A stretch of DNA of 21,480 nt from Trichoplax adhaerens (GCF_000150275.1 NW_002060982.1:185773-207252), one strand, 5' to 3'. Positions 1 through 9,981 are shown, counted from the stretch's first letter. The notes: generated by a model not told the origin, from the sequence alone. Made by a program: numbers and translations.

Positions 1-810
1 GTTTTCAAGCTAAAAGATAAACTTAAAAATTGAATAATATTATTATATTAGAGTACATCAAAGCTATGTGACTTCTACTAATTTGTTATTGCGGAGATAA
101 GGCAAATGAATCATATTTTTAACTTATAATATCTATTTCTGCTTCTTAATTTTAACCTAACTTGCGGCTTTTACGATATTGTGCCATTAATATTGATTGA
201 AAAATCAATCAAATAATACTAAATATAGATATTTCTATACATCATGTAATGCTTGAATACTTCGCATCTATTGGCGATAAAACTGCAATATAGTAAATAT
301 GGTCATTCTATTTTAATGGCTATTTGAAGCTTACAACAAAATAAATTATGACCATTTACTAATTATAAGTTTTATAAATAATTAATTAATCATTGTAATT
401 CTGATTAAATTTTCATATTGGTACTTAATATTACGTTAAAGCGGTAGCCTCTTGATTCGAGTTAAGTACCGCATTACAATTTGTTAATTTTTTCTCTAAT
501 TCTGCGCATATTTATCCTATTTTCAAAGTATATAGTAATGTATCCTTATTGCCTACTCTTATCAAATTTAATTTATAACATTCAGTACAAATATAAGTCG
601 AAGTACAAAAATATACTCAAAAGTTAGTAATTTCTATAGTTAATAACGTTATAGTTATGAGCATAGATGCCATATAAATTTTATGGCTAATCGTCATCAT
701 ACGTACTCCAACCAAATTTGAAACTTTATATCGACTGTAAGCTATATTGTAGTTCCTTTAATTGTACTATAACAACAAATGTCTAAGAGCCTTACTCATT
801 TCGTTTTCAT
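1..810. repeat. Duplicated block R1
   Basis: Positions 1-375 match R3 (3244-3620) and positions 220-800 match R2 (1291-1890), at roughly 70-80% by eye. Landmarks: acttctactaatttgttatt at 71, ggcgataaaactgcaatata at 274, and tttgaaactttatatcgactgtaagctat at 716-744, whose twin is at 1795. Confidence 0.75.
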
Positions 811-1290
811 TGCTGGATGATCTTTCTAACAGCTTTACGTGGAAGCTTTCTACATGAATCCATCCAAAGTGTAAATGAATGGCCCGTTGCCCATCANAGC
901 TTTCATTCTCTAATATAGAATCGATTTAAATAGTAAATATCTTTATTGACAACGTGAAATAAGTGTGAAAACAATACCTCAACATTTGCACAACGTAATA
1001 TGTCAAACAAGTTACGGTTTAATGTTGTATAGTCGTATAGGCCTAACTACTACATACACAGCAAATATTATCATATTACAGCACTAGTAGATTACTTAGT
1101 ACTTACATATTTTTTTATATTGCACCATAATTTCAGTAGTCGAAAATATCATTGCGAAATTGCGACAGTTACATGATTATTAATTAAGTTCACAAAATAA
1201 AAATTATCAATAATAATTATCGCTTAACATCTCGCTATAATCATAGAGAATAGTCTGATAGTAGATTATAGTAAAAAATTAAATGATATT

Positions 1291-1890
1291 GAAATTTGAT
1301 ATATTTATACATCACATGTGTATACTGTAATGTTTGAGTATTTCACCTCTATTGCGATAAAGCTGCATATTGCAAATATAGTCATTCTAGTTTAATAATT
1401 ATTGTAAGTTGACAAGGAAATCAATTATGACTCTTAATAAATTAAAAATTTTATAAATAATTAATTATTGTAACACTGATTTAATTTCATATCGGCATCT
1501 AATGTGTTACGATAAAGCGGTAGTTTCTTAAATCTAGTTGAGTGCCTCATTACAATTCGCTAACTTTTGCCTTAATTTTACTCATAACATGTTACAATTT
1601 TAAAGTATACTGTATTCATATTACCTATTCTTATAAAATTCAATTTATGTCATCAGTATAACTATAAGTCGAAGTATCAAAAAAATACTCAAAGCTTATC
1701 CCATGATCTCTCTAGTTAACGTTATGATTAAGGCCCCGAAATAGTTTCGTGACTAATGAACAGCAATCATCAATATGATTCTTTTCTAAACAGATTTGAA
1801 ACTTTATATCGACTGTAAGCTATACTGTAGTTTCACTTAACAGCACTATAAAAATGAATGCAAAGTCTTACTCATTTAATTTTCATTTTA
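1291..1890. repeat. Duplicated block R2
   Basis: Collinear with R1 220-800 at an offset of about 1,075 bp. Shared strings include gcgataaa.ctgcatat, aaagcggtag, ataagtcgaagta and tatcgactgtaagctat. No coding potential is visible. Confidence 0.75.
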
Positions 1891-2149
1891 TGGCGTAGCC
1901 TAGTTACGTAATAGTGTCCTGAAGTTTTTAATTACCATGTAACGCCTTGACGTATAACAATTTAAATTTTCGTGCGTGCCGCTTTGGTTAACTTAAATGA
2001 GATTGCTAGTGAGCGTGCTTAAAGCATGAATTCAGATTACGTTAGTGATCTAATTAGGAGCGATAAAACTAGATGTGACGTTAAGTACTACAGAGGCTAT
2101 GGTTGCAGATTGAAAACATGATTACAGATCAGTACTGATTATTAAATAT

Positions 2150-2930
2150 TAAGTGAGCAAAAGAAATGCACGATTAATAAAAGTGTAGTATCAGTCTAAT
2201 CCGATACGTATATAATAAATTAAATGATTTCGATGATAAAATGTTACCGCACAACGTATTTTCTAATCAAATTTGAAAGCTGGATTTAGTCTTGACTGCT
2301 ACTTTTGCAATTACTGCTGTTATTTTGCTGCCACTAATTGAGCAAGTGGATAAGATTCAACAAATAATTTTATTTTACCTATAGTGTAGTAGGAAAGTAT
2401 ATTCGAGCTATTAATCATAAGTAGTAAAAGCAATGACAAGTTGTTACAAGTCTAGCCAATAAATTCATGGCTTATAGTAACCTGGAGAGACATGATGCAT
2501 TCTTAATTTACGATCAGATTGACAATGCTTAGGCCGAAGCCAAGTTATTACTTGTTATTACTTTTATTGAGCCAAGATAGAAGCACAACAAACGCTCTAT
2601 TAATAAAAGTGCTATGCTAATCTAATTCAATACCTATATAATAGAGTACGCGTAGGTGTTTCGATAAAACTACCGCACAGCGTATCCTAATCAAATTTGA
2701 AAGCTGGTTTTAGCCTTGTCTGCTAACGTTGCTAATGAGCCAACAAGTGGATAATAATACAAGCAATATTATTGCCAACAAATAATACTATTGTTCCTTT
2801 AGCATAAGGGGAAAGTATTTTCGGATTATAAACTATAAGATGTAGACGTAATCCCAAGTCATCAGAAGTCCAATGGAAAAAATCAAGGCGTTATGATATC
2901 CTGGAGATACATGATGCATTCCTAATCCAA
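2150..2930. repeat. Tandem pair T1 (about 2150-2505) and T2 (about 2575-2925)
   Basis: Direct repeat with a period of 419-426 bp. Shared landmarks: attaataaaagtg at 2173 and 2599; ctaatcaaatttgaaagctgg at 2263 and 2687; ctggagaNacatgatgcattc at 2482 and 2901. The copies are diverged with small indels, so the duplication is not recent. Confidence 0.75.
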
Positions 2931-3243
2931 TGTATCCATCGACATCAAGTAGTTATCTGACACTTTGACGTGCATACGAGTCGTATTGCAAGTTGACTCA
3001 ATTCAATCAGACAGTGAACTGCAGTAGTATAGAGTATTTCCCGAAGTCAAGTTTATAATTGGGTAAATATCAAGTTACAACTCAAATGTCACGTTAAGGT
3101 TTAACACGTTGGATTGTAAGAGCTATTATATATTTACTAGCTATGACAGCCTAAATCGATAGATCAATGTATACTTTTACACGTTACTGCGCTTAAGTCG
3201 CTGACACAACTGCATACAAGTACGCTAATGCTAGACTATCCAA

Positions 3244-3620
3244 TATTCAAGTTAAAAGATACACTTCAAAACTAAACAAATACTACTACAGTAAAGTGTA
3301 CATCGAAGCACCATGACTTCTATTAATTTGTTATTACGCAGAAATTACGGACATAAGGCAAATGAATCATATTTTTAAATTACAATAGCTGTTTCTGCTT
3401 CTTAGTTAGCGGTTTTATACAATACTATGCCATTCTTGTTATAAAAAATCAAATGAAGTTAAATTTCGATCTATTTATACATCATGTAATACTTCAATAT
3501 TTCACGTCTAATGGCGATAAAACTACAACATAGAAAATATAGCCATTCTAGTTTATTGATTATTGTAAGCAAGCCAACAAGAAATTAAATTAGGACCATC
3601 GATAAATTAAAAATTTTAAA
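3244..3620. repeat. Duplicated block R3
   Basis: Collinear with R1 1-375 at an offset of about 3,240 bp: ttcaag.taaaagata, gacttct.ttaatttgttatt, ataaggcaaatgaatcat, tacatcatgtaat.cttcaata and tggcgataaaact. No open frame is retained. Confidence 0.75.
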
Positions 3621-3969
3621 ATTTTTAGTATTTAATTGACATTTTTAATACTATAGTATAACGCTGTGTAAAACTGACAACCATCTATAAAATTAAGAAT
3701 GTTAATCCAAATTACTATTAGTTTGCTGGGAAGTTTAAAGTTTACTTGTAAAATCATCGTAAGCTGAAAAGTAACTAAGCTTGTATTGTATTCCCTGTTT
3801 TTGAAGGGTTATCTGTTAGGATAGTTAAATTAATTTAGAAGAGTAATTTAAGAAGGTAAAGGCATTCTATAATAATTTTGTCTTGGCGCATATTTTATAA
3901 GTTCAATTTAAATGTACGATAAATTATAAGCTGTATTGAAGATGGCTTTGAGGATAGGCTGTTTGCACT

Positions 3970-4232
3970 CTAGAAATTTTGTTCGTTGTTCTTTGACAGA
4001 ATGATGTCATTCCTACCAATAGTTTGCAAAGCCCGCTGCAATCGGCTAATGCTAACATTGGGATGTGCCTTTTTGTACCAGTAATTGAGCAATTCCATTG
4101 CCTGGTTAAAGACATGGTCGCGATTTTGTTCCATTATAACCTTAACACAAATCGTTGGATCTAGGATGGCCGCTAACTGTGGCCAGTCTGTGCCAATAGA
4201 GCTTGCAATAGGGTGAAAATACTTCCTAGGAT
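3970..4232 (-). CDS. Gene A exon 3: Death domain
   Basis: This terminal coding exon adds the last two bases of codon 1268 (GAT, Asp) and 86 further residues, then TAG at 3972-3970. The sequence fits the six-helix Death fold: YFHPIASSIGTDWPQLAAILD, an acidic/basic middle, AMELLNYWYKKAHPN, then LQRALQTIGRNDII. The DW..LA pair and the late W followed by N-x-S/T and L..AL..IGR.D are characteristic of Death domains such as those in DAPK, ankyrin and UNC5. It should bind other Death domains. The exon lacks its own credible start and follows a consensus acceptor, so it is a spliced exon and not a separate small gene. A weak polyA-like TATAAA (minus) lies at 3899-3894; no canonical AATAAA is close. 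Confidence 0.85.
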
Positions 4233-7200
4233 CTATATAGTACAAGTAGAAACTTTACTATGAAGTACTATACGAGTATGTTGTAACAATTTCAATTGCA
4301 AATAAATTACTTGATTTTACATGATATAAAGTACAATATTTACATAATGAGCTCTTATGTCGCAATTAGAGTTGAATAATCATCTGGTTCGCTATAATTA
4401 TTTATGTAATGGTAATAATGGCATTAGCGATAGCACAGGTGGAACTGTACTTCTATTGTAAGACTAATAGAAATAAATGGCTCTAATTCGAATTTGAATA
4501 ACTCTGTAAACGAACTACTTACTGGACAAACAATGTACAAATAAATTAAGATTGAATATTTTTTAATTCATAAATCATTATTTATTATGTTCAGTAGCTT
4601 ACTAGTAGCAAGAATATTTTAATGACGATCTTAAAAATTCGTCAGTGATATCATTATCTAGTAAAACTGTATGCGATCATATCATCAGTGGCAAACGTAG
4701 CTTAAAGAATTACATCCATTGACGAGGTAAGGTATTCCTATGTTAGAATTTACACGAAGTAATTGCTCTTAATCATATTTGAATCGATCTACAATTGGAT
4801 TACTAAATGCAATTGAGAATGATTGATAGATATCAATTCAATAGAGGTTTACCTTCATCTTTGGTATCTGTCCATCGGTCTAAAGTAGTGGAATAAAAAT
4901 AGTAATAATCGATTAATAGTTCTATCGTTTAAGTAATCAATGCAGTAGATTAGTGCCCATAATTTTTGATAATAATCAACTATTGTTTACGCTATTACAA
5001 AATCACCTTATATTAAATAGTAAAATAGCTATGATACAGTACATTTATGTCTCTTTGCTTGCTCTATCGTATGAATTTAGTTTATGATATCATAAAAAGT
5101 GATAATATAAGAATGAAGCTGCTGTTTATTCTCACATGCTTACCTATCCAGAATTTTTCATTATAAATCATCCAATCGTTTAAAGATTGACTGGCAAATT
5201 CCATCTTACAATGCTTACATCGAATCCAATTTTGATCTCCTTCCTTGTATTCTTCAGTTATACTTGTTTGTGTATTACATTCACTACATTTGACGAAATA
5301 TCGACAATCGGCCCCTTTAAACTTAACCATCCTATCATTGACAGTGGAGATGAGTTTATTCTTGACAATTTCGTGAGGCCGTTTGACAAATATAGAATTT
5401 TTAACTTTATCGATAATCGATTGACTCCTCTTGAGCTCATTTATTTTCTGATAGCAATATTGTAAACCGATATGAGATTCCTCTTTCCTGACTACAAGAT
5501 AGTGATTGTCATTTGCTAAATAATATTTGGCACATTGATAGTATAATTCTACGTCCGTATTATTCCATTCCTTTAAACAGGAAGATAACAAGCAATAATA
5601 AATTCCATCTGGAAGATATGGAATATCTGTATGCTCGTATCCGATGTAGAGCCAATCTGATTGATGATATTTTGATAAATCGAATGGCTTAACATCATAT
5701 CGTAACAAGTATGGAACAAAGTATTGACATTCTTCGCCGTTGTCGTTCTTCTCATTTGTAATTGAACATAGAATATCATAAGCATGCATGAGTGCCAATA
5801 TAGTTTGCTTACTATTGTCATCTAAATTAAATTTATAAATAGCATGATCAATGTATGATCTTGATAATTTTCCTGTTTGGCTTGCTATATCATAGTCACG
5901 TTTTATTTGTGCACTTCCTTGTACAAAATCTTGTAATTGAATAATGGAACGAAATATACTTAACAACCAATCGACATTAGTTATAATAATTCCGTCGTCG
6001 CCTACTTTATCACAGTAGATGACTTCTCCTAAATCGTGTAGATACATTAGCATAGCGATTAATTCATCACGGTTTTCATATAATCCGTATTGTTGAGACA
6101 AGGTTACTATTTGTTGCATTGTCATAATATTATGCACTTGAGAATGTCTAATTTGATTCATAATAGAAGATGCGGGTTGATTGTTAGTAGGGAGCGATTT
6201 ATTTAATATTGTAGCCATGATATACCATCGAATAGGTATAGGATTCGTAATAAATGGCAGTGATTGTACAAATGCCTTAATGATACCATGTAAACGAAGA
6301 CAACATTGTTGACGCAGCTTCTGTGTCGATGGAGTACTATCAAGAGGATTGCAATCAAAAATAACACCAGAAGAATAGATATGACTGGCATAAGAAGGCA
6401 TGCGAGACGTCAATGTAGACACAAATTGATTGAATCGAGTTCGTCCATCTTTTTCATTGGTGATACAATCGCCATGAGAAGCTACTAAAATAATAATAGG
6501 TAATGAATGCTGTGAAGGTGGTAAATGCTGTTCATCTTCACTTTTAATGTTGACATTGATGGTACTTTGGCTTGTATGGCCAGCTATGATTGATGTAAGC
6601 CATTCTTGCATAGCTTGTAAATACGTCGTTTTGAGTAATTTGTTCTTCCTTGTTCTTACCTTGTCGTTAATGTCTTGCTTAATATTAAATACTAAAATAT
6701 AAATACTATTGACGGAGATAAAGGGATAATGAGTAACATGATAGACGGCATGACCTGCGAAATCCCATATTTTAACATACTGATTTTTATCATCTTTGTC
6801 TGCATTTTGACTTTCCATGGACGAACAGTAATATTGATGTAAGCCTCGTTTAGACTGTGATTCTATTGGAATCTCTGTCCTTGCTATCGCTGCATCTTGC
6901 GTAATGACATTAGTTGCAGAAGAATCGACACTGTGTTGTTGCCAATTTGACACAGGTGGATTATTGGCTATAACGGGTTGATCTATTGGATCCATGTCGG
7001 TTACTTGCTGGCTGATGTTATCTTGACTATCGATACTTGGCTGGGCTAAGTCTTGTATGACTGTCTTGACTTTATCGTCCAGTATTTCAGTCCAATCACA
7101 ACCCTCTAAGTTCATAATATTATAATATTCAGTGTCTACCATAATATCCAAACTCTCAGCCACTTGCGTCGGAGATGGACTGTTGAGTGGTTGCTTGGTA

Positions 7201-9025
7201 AATATTTTTCGAAGAGAAGTTTTGCCCACATTGCGAGGGCCAATGAACATGCCTCGTATTAAATGATTAAAGCAATGACCATGTTTTAAGCCTTTGCTAT
7301 ATGCATTGTAATATTTCTTTTCTTGCAAAGCTGTAGAATAACAAAATGCAGAATAGGGTTACGGTTATCCATCGCTCTCTCGTCTACTACTGTATTAAAA
7401 CTTCACTTACCTTTCTGTTGTATGTGTTGATTGTTCTGACTGCCGTCGATAGTATTTGCTGGCGCTGTAACGTTGTTGGTTTGATTCGGTTGAAACAGTT
7501 CAACGGTACTCTTGATGAAATTTCTCGCTGTTGATGTCGTCGATTTCTGCTTGCGGAGAGTGATTTCGATATTCTTTTTGGTCCTTGTAACTAGGCCATC
7601 ATTTCTGCTTAAGGCTGCGATCTGGAGTGACTTGTTAAAGTTATCCACAGCCTGATCGTACTTGCCTTGGCGCTCATAGATAACTCCTATGCTGTTATAT
7701 GACCGCGCAACATCAGGATGATTATGACCAAGGACTGACAATCGAATTTGCAGTGACTTGTCATGCATATCCACAGCCTGATCGTACTTGCCTTGGCGAT
7801 GATAGACAAGTCCCATGTTGTGATATGACCACGCAACATCAGGATGATTGTGACCAAGGACTGACAATCGAATTTGCAGTGACGTGTCATACATCTCCAC
7901 AGCCTGATCGTACTTGCCTTGGTGATGATAGACAACTCCTATGCTGTTATATGAGTTGGCAACATCAGGATGATTGTGACCAACGACTGACAATCCAATT
8001 TGCAGTGACTTGTCATACATCTCCACAGCCTGATCGTACTTGCCTTGGTGACGATAGACAACTCCTATGCTACCAAATGACCACGCAACATCGGGATGAT
8101 TGTGACCAAGGACTGACAATCGAATTTGCAGTGACTTGTCATACATATCCACAGCCTGATCGTACTTGCCTTGGTCATCATAGACAACTCCCATGTTGTG
8201 ATATGAGTTGGCAACATCGGGATGATTGTGACCAAGGACTGACAATCCAATTTGCAGTGACTTGTCATGCATATCCACAGCCAGATCGTACTTGCACAAG
8301 CGATCATAGACAACTCCTATGTTGTTATATAAACTGGCAACATCAGGATGATTGTGACCAAGGACTGACAGTCTAATTTGTAGTGACATGTTATACATAT
8401 CCACAGCCTGATCGTACTTGCCTAGGCGAATAAAGACATTGCCTATGATGTTATATGAGTTGGCAACATCGGGATGATTGTGGCCAAAGACTGACAATCG
8501 AATTTGCAGCGACTTGTCCGACATAGTCCGACAGAAGTCAAGCTTGCACAAGTCGAAGTAGACGCGCCCAATTTGATAATAACTATCGGCAAGACGAGTA
8601 TCCTTTTCGTCTAACCATTTTAATTTCATTTCCAACGATTTCTTAACGTCTTCCAGTGCTCCGATGTAATCCCCTTGGCGTCTCTTAATCTCACTTTCTC
8701 TTTGTAAACATTGAGCCGTGCTCACTTCATCTTGCAGTTTAGTAGCCACAGTTTGTCCCTTTTCACTCCATTCAACAGCTTCCTTGAATTGATATTGTAA
8801 AGTGTAAATGTCGCAAAGACCAAGATAAATATCGCATGCAAGTCGATCAATATCCGCACTAGGATTCGACAACGAAGCAATCTCATCGACAGCTTGTGTA
8901 TAACAAGATAGTCCGTCCACCAACTGGAAGGCAGTCTTGAATGAGTTGCCCTTGTCGTACAGTGATTGTATACGGGTATAGTGCGGAAGCACACTCGTGG
9001 AACGGACAGATTCATCATCAGCCAT
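3970..9025 (-). CDS. Gene A: TPR-Roc-COR-zinc ribbon-Death domain protein, three coding exons
   Basis: The predicted coding sequence joins 9025-7411, 7330-5144 and 4232-3970, totalling 4,065 nt or 1,354 residues. Three separate open frames fuse in frame when canonical GTAAGT/AG and GTAAGC/AG introns are removed, and both introns are phase 1. Order: divergent N-terminal helices, eight 42-residue TPRs (145-478), linker, Roc GTPase (about 560-850), COR (about 880-1130), CxxC/CxxC zinc ribbon (1220-1246), Death domain (1268-1354). Roc-COR is the GTPase and dimerisation unit of Roco proteins (LRRK, DAPK1 and MFHAS1 relatives). Death domains recruit partners by homotypic contact. I infer a cytosolic signalling receptor or scaffold in innate-immune or cell-death signalling; no signal peptide or internal membrane segment is seen. 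The start is the ATG at 9025, with A at -3 and G at +4. An in-frame GTG four codons upstream is not credible as a start. Splicing is inferred, not shown by transcripts. Confidence 0.85.
4233..5143 (-). other. Gene A intron 2 (911 nt, phase 1)
   Basis: The donor is GGATAG|GTAAGCATG and the acceptor TTGTACTATATAG|ATCCTAG, minus strand. The first 130 bp or so (5143 to about 5012) are nearly identical to the intron of gene C. About 4594-4790 matches a block upstream of Death exon B, and about 4812-4920 weakly matches gene C intron 19645-19745. The intron sequence is therefore a marker of common origin of the three copies. Confidence 0.82.
4594..4790. repeat. Intronic conserved block, copy A
   Basis: Matches 14739-14931 at nearly 90% by eye, including an uninterrupted shared run through tgtatgcgatcatatcatca and gtggcaaacgtagct. 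It lies 362 bp upstream of its Death exon, against 373 bp for copy B. Gene C has a weaker version at about 19475-19590, 379 bp from its Death exon. Confidence 0.75.
5144..7330 (-). CDS. Gene A exon 2: Roc GTPase, COR domain and C-terminal zinc ribbon
   Basis: This exon encodes the end of codon 539 and residues 540-1267, plus the first base of codon 1268. The P-loop GPRNVGKTS is at 569-577. The G3 motif WDFAGH is at 727-732, where Roc proteins typically have DFAGQ. The G4-like SHGD at 823-826 corresponds to THxD in Roc. About 147 residues separate the P-loop from the WDFAG strand, mostly a polar S/Q/D/N-rich insert, much longer than in compact Roc domains. COR follows at about 880-1130 with the typical winged-helix pattern, for example YLHDLGEVIY then NVDWLLSIFRSII at 990-1002. 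At the C terminus, C1220xxC1223 and C1243xxC1246 form a probable zinc ribbon. The exon ends ATAG before GTAAGC. GTP binding by Roc and COR-mediated dimerisation are known for the family; activity here is inferred. Confidence 0.9.
7331..7410 (-). other. Gene A intron 1 (80 nt, phase 1)
   Basis: The donor is AAAG|GTAAGTGAAG and the acceptor TGTTATTCTACAG|CTTTGC, read on the minus strand. Removal joins G with CT to make an Ala codon (539) and places the Roc frame directly after the TPR linker. This explains why the downstream open frame seems to begin at a TTG: that codon is simply Leu540. Confidence 0.88.
7411..9025 (-). CDS. Gene A exon 1: kinesin-light-chain-like TPR array
   Basis: This exon encodes residues 1-538 plus the first base of codon 539. 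Residues 63-140 look like divergent TPR helices. Eight 42-residue repeats follow, starting at residues 145, 187, 229, 271, 313, 355, 397 and 439, with core GKYDQAV, SLQI.LSVLGHNHPD and VA.SY...G.VY. The spacing and the GHNHPDVA loop resemble kinesin-light-chain-type TPRs, which bind peptides in a superhelical groove. The last repeat decays, and a polar S/T/N/Q-rich linker (about 488-538) leads to the Roc exon. There are no kinesin heavy-chain-binding heptads, so it is not a true kinesin light chain. The exon ends AAAG before GTAAGT. If the intron is kept, translation runs two codons further to a TGA at 7405-7403. Confidence 0.9.
7640..8600 (-). repeat. 126-bp tandem coding repeat encoding TPR units
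   Basis: The plus-strand string catcaggatgatt or catcgggatgatt recurs every 126 bp (7711, 7837, 7963, 8089, 8215, 8341, 8467), matching the 42-residue protein unit. Units are very similar at DNA level, including silent positions, which suggests recent expansion or ongoing homogenisation. Differences cluster in the codons for the first TPR helix. The period is a multiple of three, so stop-free frames also run on the opposite strand; these are shadows. Confidence 0.93.
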
Positions 9026-9031
9026 CTTTTC

Positions 9032-9611
9032 CTGCACTCAATTCAATAGTATGTTAGTTAAAGACTAGAACGACAGGTTAGAGACAAATAAGATTCAAAT
9101 CAAGCTTCGTCGCAACCATTAATTACTAATCATCGGATCGATATTATCTCTATGCATTAATGAGGGTATGTCGGAATGATTGTACTTGCGTGCCAGTCGT
9201 AGTTCAACAGAACAACATTAATTATTCCATTATACACAATTTTCAAGCATCAAAAAATCAACTTCTACAATGTCGCCTATTAATTCCGCATGGAAGATTA
9301 TCCGAAAATCAATCTCTGTAGATGATTACTGAAGGCAACGCTATCGGACAATCGTGTGCTTACGTGTACATTAACAAAATGCATTCCAGCTTACAAATAG
9401 ATTATACTCATAATCATAATAACCATCAAACAACAATCTTTTTATTCTAATAGACAACAGCAAATAAATGCTAGCCACATCAATGATAGTGTAAAATAAG
9501 AAAGGATGCTTGCAATATAGTTTCGTTGGCGTCGTTTACCTATCTTTAATTTCTATTTTTACTTGAAATACAATGTATAATGATGGATACCTAACGGAAT
9601 AGGTTACTTAC
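9032..9611 (-). other. Putative 5'UTR intron of gene A
   Basis: Six bases upstream of the ATG is an acceptor-like TTGAGTGCAG|GAAAAG, and 580 nt further upstream (minus strand) is a strong donor CCATTG|GTAAGTAACC ending an exon at 9612. The pair would make an intron just before the start codon and explains the open frame reaching back to 9037. No coding sequence is seen inside. Transcript data are not available, so this is a prediction. Confidence 0.45.
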
Positions 9612-9800
9612 CAATGGATGTTTTAAAAATCGGCTAATAACAACTTGATGATTTTGCTGTAACGTAGATTTAATCCTACCAATCCGACTGCGCGCTGCTT
9701 ATTGCAACAGGAGCTAATGGATAAAAAGAGAACGACAGGTGACATAAAACTCTACTCGGCTAAACAGCTCTATCCAACTGCATATACGCTAAATACACGC
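9612..9800 (-). promoter_or_regulatory. Likely promoter/first non-coding exon region of gene A
   Basis: Upstream of the putative 5'UTR donor, the minus strand carries a locally GC-richer patch (GCGCGCAGTCGG at about 9697-9686) directly followed by GATTGG, an inverted CCAAT box. The 11-mer gaacgacaggt occurs at 9730 and again at 9068. No convincing TATA box was found. Position relative to the gene, not a motif match, is the main argument. Confidence 0.25.
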
Positions 9801-9892
9801 ACTGATCAGCACATCTAAATACTACAGTGTATCAGCGATTACAGACTACTAACTCATTGGTTATTTCCTAACTATAAAAACTCCTTGCAAAG

Positions 9893-9981
9893 TCCTGCAC
9901 GAGGAAGGGCACTATTGATAACCATGAAGCTTGCTTGCTAGAAATCCCAGTTAAACCTGCGGCTATGACACGCTTTTATTC
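9893..9981 (+). other. Candidate plus-strand exon, unidentified
   Basis: An open stretch flanked by an acceptor-like TTTCCTAACTA...GCAAAG and a strong donor ATTC|GTAAGTAG, with a branch-point-like CTAAC. It encodes about 29 residues, including KGTIDNHEACLLEIPVKP, and is locally GC-richer than its surroundings. It lies head-to-head with gene A. No homology is recognised and a chance match is quite possible. Confidence 0.18.

Larger units (their letters stand above)
1..3969. other. Non-coding region downstream of gene A with diverged duplications
   Basis: No convincing coding exon was found on either strand; every frame is broken frequently in this very AT-rich stretch. It is built largely of diverged duplicated blocks, listed separately: R1, R2 and R3, and the 424-bp pair T1/T2. 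An ambiguous base occurs near 896. No tRNA, rRNA or transposase signature was seen. Confidence 0.6.

Noticed and set aside
3924-4115. 63-aa minus-strand ORF overlapping Death exon A
   Set aside because: Out of frame with the Death domain and without recognisable features.
5187-5465. 92-aa plus-strand ORF, with a twin at 20305-20583
   Set aside because: Antisense of the COR/zinc-ribbon coding region. It recurs only because the exon is duplicated.
7326-7328. TTG as start of a separate Roc-COR gene, and GTG at 9037 as start of the TPR gene
   Set aside because: Both are artefacts of bacterial start rules. The first follows a splice acceptor; the second lies just before the well-placed ATG at 9025.
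7699-8376. 225-aa plus-strand ORF with its own internal repeats
   Set aside because: Antisense shadow of the 126-bp TPR repeat, whose length is a multiple of three. The minus-strand TPR translation is clearly the real one.
7640-8600. Regular repeats that might suggest a CRISPR array or minisatellite
   Set aside because: The unit is 126 bp with no repeat/spacer alternation, and it encodes canonical TPRs in one continuous frame.
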